The notes under the pieces: generated by a model
The model's database searches: none
What the model saw: the letters and a program-made list of their open reading frames with translations, nothing else
What the model was told of the DNA's origin: nothing
Assembly: GCA_030144725.1 (NCBI GenBank)
Contig: JASKMD010000003.1
Location: 14,342,496-14,406,495 of the forward strand
Source: Haematococcus lacustris
Taxonomy: Eukaryota; Chlorophyta; Chlorophyceae; Chlamydomonadales; Haematococcaceae
Length of the DNA: 64,000 nucleotides
Direction of reading: 5' to 3'
In this document: in pieces, positions 15,821 to 26,570 of the stretch
Layout of the letters: every line of letters starts with the position of its first letter
Position numbering within the stretch: the stretch's first letter is position 1
Made by a program: the position numbers and the translations under genes

Positions 15821-18357
15821 CTACGCCTTGTTGCGGGCCCGGCCATCAATGCCCCGCCGGTACTCTGCAGCCCGGTGCAGCCTCTGCCTGCCCTTGGGCA
15901 GCCGGTCATTGACCGGCTTGTAGCGCTGATGGTACTCCTTGCCAACGGGGGGCAGGGCCTCCAGGTCTTTCCAGCTGCACAGCTCCAGGGGGCGCTGCTT
16001 GCTCTCCCCAACGCGCTGGAAGTTCAGGCACGCGTTGGTATCCCGGTCCAGCCACCTGCCCCATGGGGGGGCCTGGGGTCGCTGTACTGGGCCAGGTGGG
16101 GGCTGGGCAGGGGGCTGGTCCTGAGCTGCGGGAGGGGGCTGGGCCTGGGCTGAGGGAGGGGGAGGGGGGTCCTGGGCAGGGGCAGGGGGAGGGTCCTGGG
16201 CAGGTGGCTCCTGGGCAAGGAGGGCCTGGGCGGGGGCAGGGGGGTCCTGGGCAAGGGGGGCTGGGGCAGGAGGGGGGCACCTCATGGCACCACTTCAGGC
16301 CCCGCACACACTTAGCATGCCGAAGGCTCCAGGCTGGGCGCAACAGCCTGTGGCTGACCTGGCCTGCTGGGGGTACCCAGTCTGCGGGCCTAGGCTGGTC
16401 AGGCGGCAGGTGCAGCTCACATGGCTGGCGGGCGTGCACAGACGAGCTGACACGGCTGGTGCGGAACTCATCCACGATCACCAGCCTGTCAGGCCTGGGA
16501 TCCGTGCTGGGCCTGCTGGGCTGCTCCACCACCTTGCGAAACCCCTCCCGCACCGCCCCTGCCTTCCACCCACCCTGGCTGAAGTTGCCCGCTCCCAGGT
16601 ACACCGCCACTCCCCTCTCCTGGTGGTAGTGCTGGCGTGACACCCACTTCATCCCATTCACCACCTGCAGGTCAGGTCAGGTCAGGTCAGGTCAGGTCAG
16701 GTCAGGTCAGGTCAGGTCAGGTCAGGTCAGGTCAGGTCAGGTCAGGTCAGGTCAGGTCAGGTCAGGTCAGGTCAGGTCAGGTCAGGTCAGGTCAGGTCAG
16801 GTCAGGTCAGGTCAGGTCAGGTCAGGTCAGGTCAGGTCAGGTCAGGTCAGGTCAGGTCAGGTCAGGTCAGGTCAGGTCAGGTCAGGTCAGGTCAGGTCAG
16901 GTCAGGTCAGGTCAGGTCAGGTCAGGTCAGGTCAGGTCAGGTCAGGTCAGGTCAGGTCAGGTCAGGTCAGGTCAGGTCAGGTCAGGTCAGGTCAGGTCAG
17001 GTCAGGTCAGGTCAGGTCAGGTCAGGTCAGGTCAGGTCAGGTCAGGTCAGGTCAGGTCAGGTCAGGTCAGGTCAGGTCAGGTCAGGTCAGGTCAGGTCAG
17101 GTCAGGTCAGGTCAGGTCAGGTCAGGTCAGGTCAGGTCAGGTCAGGTCAGGTCAGGTCAGGTCAGGTCAGGTCAGGTCAGGTCAGGTCAGGTCAGGTCAG
17201 GTCAGGTCAGGTCAGGTCAGGTCAGGTCAGGTCAGGTCAGGTCAGGTCAGGTCAGGTCAGGTCAGGTCAGGTCAGGTCAGGTCAGGTCAGGTCAGGTCAG
17301 GTCAGGTCAGGTCAGGTCAGGTCAGGTCAGGTCAGGTCATACCTTCTTGCAGAAGCCCTCAATGATGCGCTCCTGGCTTGAGGTACTCCTCCCACAGCGG
17401 TTCCCAGGTGGCCTTGAGGGCTATGTGGCTATGTGGGTGGCTGGGCTGTAGTCACTCGTGGCTGTGAGCTCGCGCCCTATGAAGGGCAGCTCCACTGGCT
17501 CATGGACTGCCTGGCTGCGCACAAAGTGAGCTGGCTGCGGGTGCCGGTAGTACTCTGTGATGCTTGTGATGATTTTGGTGGCGTTGGCATTGAGGGAGTT
17601 GTTGTCGCCTTGCATGTGCACCTGGTCCAGTTCCTGAAGCTTGGCTACTGGCCATGCACTACTGGGCTGCTCAAACACGGCCACCTCACCAGGCAGCAGC
17701 TTGATGCTGCGGTGGTGGGGGCCACGCATCAGGTGCTCCTGCACACTTGCGTTGGTGAGCAGGTCCATGGCAGCCTTGATCTGTGGCAGCAGGTTGGGGT
17801 CCTCGATGTCCAGCTGAACTGGGGGGGGCAGTTGGGCTGGGGGGGCTGCACTGCGGGGTGAGCGGCGTGTGGGGAGGCGGGGGTGAGAGTAGGGAGGGCA
17901 GGCTGGGTCAGGTGGGGGAGGGGGGCATGGGGCTGGACCTGCTGTTGGGAAGCCTCGAGAAGGCTGGCCTAGGAATGACTGGAGCAGCATGGTCAGGTCC
18001 ATGACCGCTGCCAGGCAACACTGCATGCTGCCCATGGTCATGCGCTGGTTGACCTGTGCCACCACTGCATCGACTTGAGCTGGGCTGAGGTCAGGCTGCG
18101 CTGCCTCCACAAGGGCACGAAAGGCGGCCTTGATCACCTGGCGCCGCTCTGCAATCACCTCCTGCTCACCCTGTCCCTGCCCCTCATCCTCTTGCTGCCC
18201 ACTACCACTGGGACCTGCATTACATGGAGTCGCAATGTCGCGTGGTGCACACTGCGTCGCGTCGTGAGGGGGGCCTGGACTTTTGTCGAGCTTAGTGGCT
18301 TACCGGCTGCACTCTGTGCGGGGGTGAGGGGCGCTTGCGTTTCCTTTTCGGCGGCAT
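15821..18357 (-). pseudogene. Fanzor-like nuclease remnant, family C
   Basis: A first exon (18304-18357) starts MPPKRKRKRPSPPHRVQP, a clear nuclear-localisation-like sequence. The next (from about 18214) carries IAERRQVIKAAFRALVEAAQ, EDPNLLPQIKAAMDLL and WPVAKLQELDQVHMQGDNNS, equivalent to the second exon of family A. It then decays: KATWEPLWEEYLKP and QERIIEGFCKK are in different frames. After the pentamer intron, VVNGMKWVSRQHYHQERG, RLVIVDEFRTSRVSSSVHAR (RuvC-II type), RGLKWCHEV and, after another C-run frameshift near 16280, GRWLDRDTNACLNFQRVGES (RuvC-III type) follow, ending RGIDGRARNKA. The RuvC-I region is missing. Confidence 0.7.
16668..17340. repeat. (GGTCA)n pentanucleotide, about 134 units
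   Basis: An essentially perfect pentamer array fills the family C intron between an apparent donor after GGCTTCTGCAAGAAG and the acceptor before GTGGTGAATGGG on the minus strand. All three frames on each strand are open across it. Confidence 0.98.
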
Positions 18358-18452
18358 CACAGGAATACAGCAACACCATCCAAGCGGAAAGGCCGTGCTG
18401 GAGGGCGCATCAGGTCACCATTAGGGAGCGTCATTTTTTCTAGGTTTTTCTA

Positions 18453-18491
18453 GGTGGTCACCCCTCCCATTGAACCACCACGTAAGGGACA
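18453..18491 (+). repeat. left inverted repeat of a putative DNA transposon
   Basis: 18453-18480 is the reverse complement of 20252-20279 at 25 of 28 positions, and the next bases (gtaagggaca, 18482-18491) also match inverted (20230-20239) after a short gap. Confidence 0.6.
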
Positions 18492-18768
18492 TTTGACTTT
18501 GCGGCGTGCCTGGTGACAGTTGAGTTGTCATTTTAACGCGAATTGCCTTATCTATGCGCCGCGCTTGCGCCTGCGCGCCCGAGCTGCTGGCACCCACGGT
18601 GACCGGCAGTCTGCCAGGCACGCGAACGGTTCCGCTGTGCGCGATGGGCCTTTCAAGTGCTGTCTAACAACACCCACAACGCGGGATGCAGAGTTCTCCG
18701 CTGCGGTACACTGCGGTACACTTTACGCATGGAGCCCAGTTTTCTCAACGTCATCTTACACGGCCAGC

Positions 18769-19802
18769 TCAATCCCACTCTGCCTGCTCATTCAGATGCT
18801 CCAGTACGATGTACAGTAGGTCAGCACGCAAGGTGTTGGGTGGCACATATAACCCCACTGCCTTGCAATACTCGTTTAACATTTTCACGCTCAGCTTCTT
18901 GCCCAAGGTGCACAGCTGCTTCACGCTGTCTGATGCAAATGAGCACAGAAGGGTGAGGCACTCGTCGTCCCAAATGTTTGTCATCCCTCTTCTGATCCTC
19001 GTCCTGCTCCTCAGTGGTTTGTCTGCATGACACCACACGAGAGTGTGACGAGTGGTGCTGCCACCAGGGTGCTAGGTGGAATGGGCTCAAACAGGCTGCA
19101 ACCTGAGTGTGCAGCTGATGCTGTGCAGCTGGCTTGCCATGTCAGCCCATCATCCAGCAGGGGCACTCACATGATGGGCTGCTGCTCCTCGGCAGGTGAG
19201 GTCACAGGGTTGGTGGCAGGCCTGGTGAGGATGGAGAGCCCCGGTAGGTGCAGCAGTGCTGGCAGGGCCGGGTGGTGCTGGCTGGACCCCTGCAGCTGGG
19301 ACTGTGGTGGTTGGTCTGGGAGATGGTGGGGGCTGGGCGCATGGGCTGGCCCAAGCTGTGCACCTGCTTGCATGGGTGTGGAGCAGAGACGGGGCATGGG
19401 CTGGGGCTGGCCGGCTGGCTCCTGCCCCCGCAGCCGCTTGGCAAGCGCAGCTGCAGCAGCCTGGGCGCAAGTCCTATGGGCCAGTGGAATCAGTGCGGGC
19501 TTCAGGTTGCTGCAGGCCATGATGACTTCAGACATCTGAGCTGTGACATGGCCGATGGCTTGTAGACTCTGTCCGGAGCTGTAGAAAGCTGCCTCCCCCT
19601 CCACATGGATCTCCACCCAGCCTGTGCTGCCAGCTGGCGTACACGTTACACAACACGCACAGCGGGCAGCATGGCCCCCCTTCCGTCTGTAGGGGTGGGA
19701 TTTGGAGGACAAGCCCATGCCTGCAGGCATGTGCACACGCCAGCTCCTAAAACCCCTCTTGGTAATTGTCAACAATAGATGAGAACTTGGCAGGGGGTCC
19801 AC
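18769..19802 (-). CDS. hypothetical protein inside the 18.45-20.28 kb inverted-repeat pair
   Basis: The minus strand carries an open stretch (19802-19167) encoding a Cys-containing patch (AARCACCVTCTPAGSTGWVE), then GQSLQAIGHVTAQMSEVIMA and a Gln/Pro-rich tail. A final segment (19038-18769) encodes WDDECLTLLCSFASDSVKQL and then KMLNEYCKAVGLYVPPNTLR and DLLYIVLEHL, a helix-turn-helix-like (possibly SAP-type) end. The two parts need at least one splice whose sites were not resolved. I do not recognise the family. Its position between inverted repeats suggests it belongs to the element. Confidence 0.4.
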
Positions 19803-20288
19803 AGCTAAGTTCCCTAGCCAGTGACGCAGGGCTGGAGAGGTTGATTTAGTTTGATGGTGGTCATACTGGCATCAGCAGTGCTGGCAGCATGGAGGAGGGT
19901 TTGCCCACCTTTTGGAGCCTAATCAACAAGGGATCGATGCAGTTGTCACTTCTGTGCTTCTGCCGTGGTCTTCTCCAAGTTTCAGAGCCCCTGAGCCAGC
20001 GCATGTGGGTTATTATGTTGGACATGAGGTCGGGCTCCTCGCACATCGCGCACTAACCATCGCGTTTAACAAGGACTCTACTGGGTCAACGTACATCAAG
20101 TCCGCAGGCTCGGTAGGGTCGGATACCCGGCAACATGCCCGACCAGCTCAGCGTGTGACTGAGCGCAGCCGCTTTCCGACGCTTCAATCCGCGTGTCTAT
20201 CCGTGCAGAAATGAGTCCGGAAAAGCCGTTGTCCCTTACCATGAGGGGGGTTGGTGGTCCAATGGGAGGGGTGACCATGTCCCTCTTG

Positions 20289-20349
20289 CCTAGAATTCTA
20301 GGCTTTTCTAGGAATCAGAGCTACCTAGAATTCTATGGGCGTACCCTAG
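20289..20349 (+). repeat. left arm of CTAGAATTC-rich inverted repeat
   Basis: Contains the palindrome cctagaattctagg (20289-20302) and a 32-base segment (20318-20349) matched in inverted orientation at 25472-25503 with few differences. Confidence 0.6.
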
Positions 20350-20414
20350 TCACCATCCATCCGAGTGGGGCTGAAATGGTAGCCATTACAATATATCCAT
20401 TACTCCATATCCAT

Positions 20415-20438
20415 TCTATACTTAGTTGAGAGGGGCTC
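20415..20438 (+). repeat. 24-base direct repeat flanking a truncated family C copy
   Basis: Identical 24-base sequence at 21317-21340. The two copies bracket the truncated Fanzor-like fragment. Confidence 0.8.
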
Positions 20439-21316
20439 TCCCGCTTATCAGTCAACACAGGTCAGCATGACACGAGCTTCACCGGTGCTTCTGACAGGAG
20501 CTTCTAACATGGTCAGACAAACAAAACTCATTCAAAATGGAACAACGTTCAACATGGTCAGACTCATCCATTGGCTACTGCTCGCTGGAGCCGCTGGAGA
20601 CACCCGGTTTGTCACACCTTCCCTCTAACACAGCTGTGGGTAATCTTACTCCCACACAGCTGTGGGTAATCTCACTCAGCTACTACAATTAACTTGCAGC
20701 AACCTCGGTCGCACCCTTGATGACTGCAAACCCCACTCCGGTGGCACGTTCTGAGGCTAATCCCCCATGACCACTGGGCACCTCATCAAAACTAACAGCT
20801 GGGTGCTTAAAAGGCTAACAGCCTGTGCAAACTACTAGGGCCTACGCATTGTTGCGGGCCCGGCCATCAATGCCCCGCCGGTACTCTGCAGCCCGGTGCA
20901 GCCTCTGCCTGCCCTTGGGCAGCCGGTCATTAACCAGCTTGTAGCGCTGCTGGTACTCCTTGCCAATGGGGGGCAGGGCCTCCAGGTCCTTCCAGCTGCA
21001 CAGCTCCAGGGGGCGCTGCTTGCTCTCCCCAATGCGCTGGAAGTTCAGGCAGGGGTTGGTGTCCCGGTCCAGCCACCTGCCCCATGGCGGGGCCTGGGGT
21101 CTGGGCACTGGGCCAGGTGGGGGCTGGGCAGGGGGCTGGTCCTGGGCTGGGGGAGGGGGAGGGGGGTCCTGGGCAGGGGCAGGGGGAGGGTCCTGGGCAA
21201 GGGGAGGGGGCTGGGCCTGGGCTGGGGCAGGGGGGTCCTGGGCAAGGGGGGCTGGGGGAGGGGGGTTAGGCGGCACCTCATGGCACCACTTCAGGCCCCG
21301 CACACACTTAGCATAG
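20439..21316 (-). mobile_element. 5'-truncated family C copy next to the bZIP gene
   Basis: On the minus strand this begins abruptly at AAGTGTGTGCGGGG (about 21314) and contains only the last coding part and the 3' noncoding end of family C. The C-terminal frame (to 20842) is intact: RGLKWCHEV, a Pro-rich linker, GRWLDRDTNPCLNFQRIGES and a tail ending RRGIDGRARNNA. The segment is bracketed by a 24-base direct repeat. About 75 bases (20439-20512) beyond the usual family C 3' end are included in the bracketed segment. Confidence 0.75.
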
Positions 21317-21346
21317 TCTATACTTAGTTGAGAGGGGCTCCCTTTC

Positions 21347-23077
21347 CTAAGGCGGCTGCACTGCCCCACTGATCCAGGGCTGGGACTGCACCAGCCCCTG
21401 CACTGCTGCCTGGGCCCCAGGTGGTGCTGCCTGCAGGCTGTGAGGCGGTGGGGCCTGAGGGGCAGCGGGCAGCAGCAGGGCGCCTGGGCAGTGGGGTGGG
21501 CAGGCCTCCATGCTGCCAGGCTGATCAGGAGAGGTGGCCTGGCTGGGGCCAACCCCCGGCTGGGTCCACAATGCCTGCATCCCCCCAAGCCCTCCTGCTC
21601 CTAACCCCACCCCGCCCCCTGCCCCTGAAACTGGCACCGGCCCTAGCCCTGGCCCTGCCCCTCCCCCCAACCCCCGCCCCACCCCTGGCTGCAGCAGGCG
21701 GTGAGGCAGCTGGTGGCCGGGGTCTGAAGAGTCCGGGGTGGGTGCCAGGCGCGGCTGCATGCTATCACCTGATAAGGTGTGGGCAGCGAAGGAGGCGCTG
21801 GGGCGAGGGCGCTGGCCCTCCAGGGAGATGGAGGCGGTGAGGAGCCCTGAAGAGGCTGCGCCGTCTGGCCACTGCTGCTTGGGCGAGGCCGCTGGCGCAT
21901 AGCCCATGGTCACAGGCATGGGAGGGAGGGTGTGCTCCGACCCGGGCAGCAGGTTAAGTGCTGGCAGGGCCGCCACGCTGCTGTCAGCTGATTGAAGGGC
22001 ACCTGCCTTGTCAAAAGCAGCTGGTTTAATGTCGTTGGCGGTGCTGGTGCCTGCTGCTGCTGTGGTGGAGGGGCCAGAGGCTGCAGCAATGGGTGGGGGC
22101 ATTTCACGGGGCAGGCCTAGAACTTGCTGGGCGTGGTTAATCTCAGCTGCCATGTGGGCATTGGCTGACTGCAGGTGTACCAGCTGCTTCTGCACCAGCA
22201 GCAGCTGCGGGCAGCAGCAGCAGCAGCAGGCAGGGCGAGGTGCAGAAATAGGCAGGCAGGTAGCCTTGGCCAGGCAGGCTGGGCCCTCGCAGCAATGCAG
22301 GTGCCGCAGCAGTGGCCCCACTCAGCCTGGGATACTGTGAGGGGTCTGTGCAGGGCCCTCAGCTGCTCTCACATCAGCCTCCGCGCCCTCCTCAGCACCC
22401 AATGCACCACTCACTGCCCACTACCATCCCGGTTGCCGTCAACCTCTGGCTGCCTGCCCAGGCTGACCCTGACCACTGCCAGCCGGCTGCCCAGGCTAAC
22501 CCTGCCTACTGCCTGCCCACTGCCTGCCACCAGCCTGCTGCCCAGCTGCCACCCACCTCTGCCGCTAGGCTGCTGCCGTACGCTTCTAGCACCTTGAGGT
22601 CCCCCAGCAGCTCCTGGCGGTGGGTCTGCAGCGCCTCAGACTCCTCCTGCACTGCGGCCAGCTCATGCTCCAGCTCTGACATGTGGGCCTGCCGACGCTC
22701 TTTGCTCTTGGCAGCGCTCTGGGACCACAGGCAGGCAGGCAGGCTCAGACCCAAGCGATCAAACACACTGATTGCTGAGCGAGGATGTGTGCAGGCTGTG
22801 GTGGGCCGAAAGTGGTAGTGACATAACGGTCAATTAGGGTGCTGTGAGGCGGGCTAGTGTTGGCTGGTCTGTAGCTGGTGTACAGATGCCTCGCATGTAT
22901 ACTTCGCTTGCTGTTGGAGATGAAGGGCCCTACCTGGCGGTTGGCCAAAATGCGCTTGACTTTCTTGGGATCGAGTAGCTGCAACTCCTGGTCGGTGCGC
23001 CCATTGTTCACGCTGCTCGACTTCCCTGGCTTTTTTTTTATGGCGCCTGATAACGGAGAGCCTGATTCGCCGTGCAT
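21347..23077 (-). CDS. bZIP transcription factor (group I / RF2a-VIP1-like)
   Basis: Three phase-consistent exons: 22934-23077, 22557-22718 and 21347-22204, together about 387 residues. Exon 1 ends DPKKVKRILANRQ and exon 2 begins SAAKSKERRQAHMSELEHEL, so the splice falls inside the basic DNA-binding region at the conserved NRQSAA site. Leucine-zipper heptads follow (ELEHELAAVQEESEALQTH, then LLVQKQLVHLQSANAHM). The rest is a Ser/Pro/Gly-rich low-complexity tail that may carry activation functions. The start MHGESGSPLSGAIKKK is the only upstream ATG in frame. The tail ends at TAG 21347, a few bases from the direct repeat bordering a Fanzor-like fragment, so the C terminus may have been altered by that insertion. 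Role inferred: nuclear DNA-binding regulator; target unknown. Confidence 0.85.
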
Positions 23078-25471
23078 CGCGCGTGCCGTTCACGTAATGG
23101 GTGATTTTAGATTCACAGCATTGGCTGGAGAAAACTGTATGTCACATAAATCGTCGCTGTTTTGTTTGTGTGTGTCGTAACAGATGCAACAATAGAGACA
23201 TCTTAGACGGGGTCTCCAGGCAGAGGAGTTTAGAGGCGGGGGCGGTCCCATACCTTGCTGAGGGGGGTGTTCGCTGCAGATTTAGAGGCGGGGGGGTCGT
23301 GGTGTCCAGTGTGGTCAAGGCAAGGGTCGTTATCGGAGGTTGTGGCTTGGGTGGACGCCTGCAGTACGCGGGCGATGCTTGGCAGCTTTCTAGAGAGCCA
23401 CACGGTACGCAACTGGTTCACCCTCGTCACGGTGCTCGCTGCGACGGGCGGGCGGCCTTCGACGACATGACTGCTGGGGACGCCGTCATCCTGAACTTGG
23501 CGGGGTGCACCTCCGACGCCGGCTACCTCCTGCCGGCGAGCACCCTCGGCCCCGCGAAGCTATACTGGCTGTGCTGGCCGCGTATTAAAACCTCCGTTGG
23601 CGGGGCCAAGTAATTACAGGAGCATCAGCGCAGGGAAAGATAGTTTGGGAGGGTGGGCAGGATAGGGATATCGACCAGCGTAGTGCGTCGGTGCACTTAT
23701 ATGCACCGCATGGTGTGTAGGGCGCGACCGATCATATGACTTGCTGAGGAATTGGTCATACGACTGAGTATGATGGCTTAAAGATGTGATATGACCGGGT
23801 CCGTAGTCAAGAGGATAATGTGGCAGATGTCCACACTAACCCACCTGGGAACCCCGAGTGTGAAGAGGGTTTGACGCCCTCCAAACCAGTACCGCTCTTA
23901 GTTACAGTTACCCCGCCGCAACACTCCTCTACTCTCTGCGCATTTAACCATTGAGCTTGAGACCACGGCAATGAGGCTCTGTATCCTCTTGCAATCGATC
24001 TCTGTAGCCTTGATCATGCGCAAAATGATACTGGCTACACGCCATGTCCGGGTTCCATGCGGGTCAAAGTTGTCAAGCTACTCAGCTGCAGCGGCCGGAG
24101 CAACCTGTGTGTGGTGCGCTGCTGGTCACCCCCGCCATAAATCAGCTGGGTACGAGGCGCCAGAGGAGAGGGTACAAACTTGGCCCTGTTAGCCCTTTGG
24201 CCGCCCCAACATGAGGTTGGTAATCTGCATGCGATTACTCGCGTAATACTGTATTTTTCATGTTTTTTCGAATTCAGTACCAGCAGTCATGTCATTCCGC
24301 TTGCAAACACAGACAGTACTGGTCACCCCCGCCATTGGCCCCGCAAATGTGAGACGGTCTGGGGCGCGAATCTCCGTGAAGGTTGCGACAAAGTTTTGAC
24401 GCAGACGGGTGTAACAGGTGTATGCGGCACCCACCGTCCGCAAAACACTAGCTCAGATCGGCGCCCGCCCAACCCTGACCTGTGCCTTCCGCTCATAAAA
24501 GACTCACGCACATCATAAGGCGAGGATGACAATTTTTCTACGCACGCCGTAAGCCAACGGCTCAAGTGCAGTACGCCTGCTTGCATGTCAGTACATGGAG
24601 CATAAAATTTGTAAATTAGCGCACAAGTCAGCCAGCTGGCACCCCTTACCTCATTTACGTCGCGGCATGACTCTATGCAAATACAAGCTGCATCATGACA
24701 TCACTACATCATCACTTGGCACTATGTTCTCGGGATAGCTCGGGATGGCTTTGGCTTTTAGTGTTACATGTGCCGTGGTGCCTCAACCTTCTCCCTCAAC
24801 TTCAGAAGGGCACTTGTAACGCAAAATCATTACAGCAATACATGTCTCGATGCTCAAACGCCTTGCAACACCACTACACAGAAGACATGTATCGCTAATG
24901 CTAAGCACATGCATTGATGTAAGAAGGTGGCAACACCACCTCAACAACACACCACCACCACAACAACACAATGACTCATGCCTCACACACCACTTATGCT
25001 ATGTGCACAACAAGCAAGGACTGGCTGCACCTCCTTGCTATAGATAACACTCACTACGGGACTGCTAAGCATTTTGCCTTGCTGCCTACGCCCCATGGCA
25101 CCAAATCAGGCTAGGCTGGGCTGGGCTAGGCTGGGCTAGGCTGGTCTGGGGTGGGCTAGGCTAGGCTGGGCTGGGCTGGGCTGGGCTGGGCTGGGGTAGG
25201 CTGGGTTGGGCTAGACTTTAGGGGGGAGGGGGGGGGGTATCCTAACAACAAGGTGACACAACACAACAACACACAACACAACAACAACGTCCAGCTCCAG
25301 GCTGCGCGCTTCAGGCTGCCCGCTCCAAGCTCCAGCGTGTGTCGTGGGGTGGGGGGGAGGGGAGAGGGGGAAGTAGGTGGGCAGTAGACTCAGAATTGGT
25401 GGTACCTCCTTGTTGGTGCTACCTCCTTGTTGGTTGCTCCTATTGGGTATATCCTATTGGGTATATCGCGG
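23078..25471. other. bZIP upstream region and AT-richer spacer
   Basis: This 2.4-kb stretch holds no recognised gene. A plus-strand open segment (about 23440-23613) reads RAAFDDMTAGDAVILNLAGC and ends in a stop, but I know no relative. The composition is more AT-rich than most of the window between 23.7 and 25.0 kb. A degenerate GGCTA/GGCTG pentamer tract lies at about 25101-25215, followed by AC/CA-rich and G-rich patches. Confidence 0.4.
25101..25215. repeat. GGCTR pentanucleotide tract
   Basis: Alternating ggctg and ggcta units, imperfect. Confidence 0.85.
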
Positions 25472-25555
25472 ATAGGGTACGCCCATAGAATTCTAGGTGG
25501 CTCGGAAACCTAGAAATGTTTCCTGAGCCTAGAAACCTAGAAATAGAATTCTAGG
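25472..25555 (-). repeat. right arm of CTAGAATTC-rich inverted repeat
   Basis: Read in reverse, it starts cctagaattcta, continues through three CTAGG-type sub-repeats and ends in the 32-base segment shared with 20318-20349. Confidence 0.6.
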
Positions 25556-26450
25556 TTGGCCGGTCGCTCCTTAATCGCGGATCATATTGGGTCATATCTT
25601 AAAGATTGTTCCGGGCGCGCCCTAATGGTGTGCGGCAAGGATGTCGCCCACTTTCTGGGCGAGGGAGAGGTGGTGGTCAGCCATGCCTTGGAGGCTGAGG
25701 TGGCGCTGCGGCGGGCCTGTTGGGGCTTGGGGAGGAGGAGTAGGTGGCGCAGGAGTGGCAGGCGGACCCAGCCCACCTTGCCTGCCTGCCACGGCATACA
25801 GAGCACGCCACCACAGAGATGGTAAAAGCCATGGCACTGCCTTGCCATTGGCAGCCTTGCTGAATATGGTGACCAGCATATGGTAGCAGTGTGAGCTCTA
25901 GCAAACAGAAAAAACACATATCTACCTCCCTGGGCCCTTGTCCCCGATGCTAACGTAGCCCCAGTTGACACCAGGTTTACAGCAGGCCTCCATAGCGTGC
26001 GACCGGAGCTCTATGGTACTAGCCTGCAAGCCCGGCTAAGCCCACAAATGTGGCCCTGTCCGCCAGTGTGCATTGCTGGGGTAAATTGAGGTACCATGCC
26101 AGAATCTTGTTGCCCCAGGAGTTTTAGTGAAACCCGCGTGCCGCATCTGTCCCCCTCATGGCGACCAATGAACACTGCTGGGACTTCTTGCATGCCTCGC
26201 TAGATGGTGGCCCGTACGATGAAGGCAAGTTGTTGCCGGACCTGTCCGCACTTCCCGACGACCTCTCACTGGCCAGGACGACATTGAGACGACTGCCGGA
26301 GGTTCTCCCACGATGGCCGGAGGATTCTCCGGAGGGTCGCGAAAGGTACTCAGGCGCTCGCAGTAGAGCTGTCCACATCCACGGATCCCTAGCCTTCTCA
26401 TGTCCCATAACCCCTGCTGCTCCTCGTTATCTGCTCTGCTTAAGCTCATG
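25556..26450. other. no recognised gene
   Basis: Small open frames occur on both strands (for example a minus-strand 85-codon frame starting at 25879) but none has a recognisable motif or a splice-bounded structure. Confidence 0.3.
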
Positions 26451-26454
26451 CTAT

Positions 26455-26535
26455 TGCTTTTGCTCGTGCCCATGCCCATGCTCATGCGCACGCTCGTGCT
26501 CATGCTCATGCTCATGCTCATGCTCATGCTCATGT
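26455..26535. repeat. (CTCATG)n-type hexanucleotide
   Basis: Imperfect gctcat/gcccat units; they create Met-Ser or Leu-Met repeats in open frames that are not genes. Confidence 0.85.
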
Positions 26536-26570
26536 ATCTATGCTCCTCCAGAATAAACCAAGAGTTACAA

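Larger units (their letters stand above)
15605..18380 (-). mobile_element. Fanzor-like element, family C, longest copy
   Basis: On the minus strand this reads from a basic N-terminal exon near 18357 through N-terminal and C-terminal coding exons to a noncoding 3' end at about 15610. The 3' end is shared with at least six other places in the window. The intron is almost entirely GGTCA pentamers (16668-17340). No convincing target duplication was found for this copy. Confidence 0.7.
18453..20279. mobile_element. putative 1.8-kb TIR element
   Basis: Defined only by the inverted repeats at its ends. It contains the minus-strand open region 18769-19802 and no motif of a known transposase that I recognise. 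CTAG-rich short motifs lie just outside both ends. Confidence 0.45.

Noticed and set aside
13739..17340. AGGTCA direct repeats as nuclear-receptor response elements
   Set aside because: The pentamer contains the half-site by chance. Green algae have no nuclear hormone receptors, and the arrays are intronic microsatellites.
16668..17340. CRISPR-like array
   Set aside because: Units are 5 bases with no spacers. No array in the window has unique spacers between repeats.
16637..17365. 242-codon frame of SGQVR repeats
   Set aside because: Translation of the GGTCA array inside the family C intron; not a protein.
20842..21588. A 248-codon frame running from bZIP sequence into the Fanzor-like fragment, as a gene fusion
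   Set aside because: Upstream part is an out-of-frame shadow of the bZIP tail and crosses the 24-base direct repeat; no splice or motif evidence for a fusion protein.
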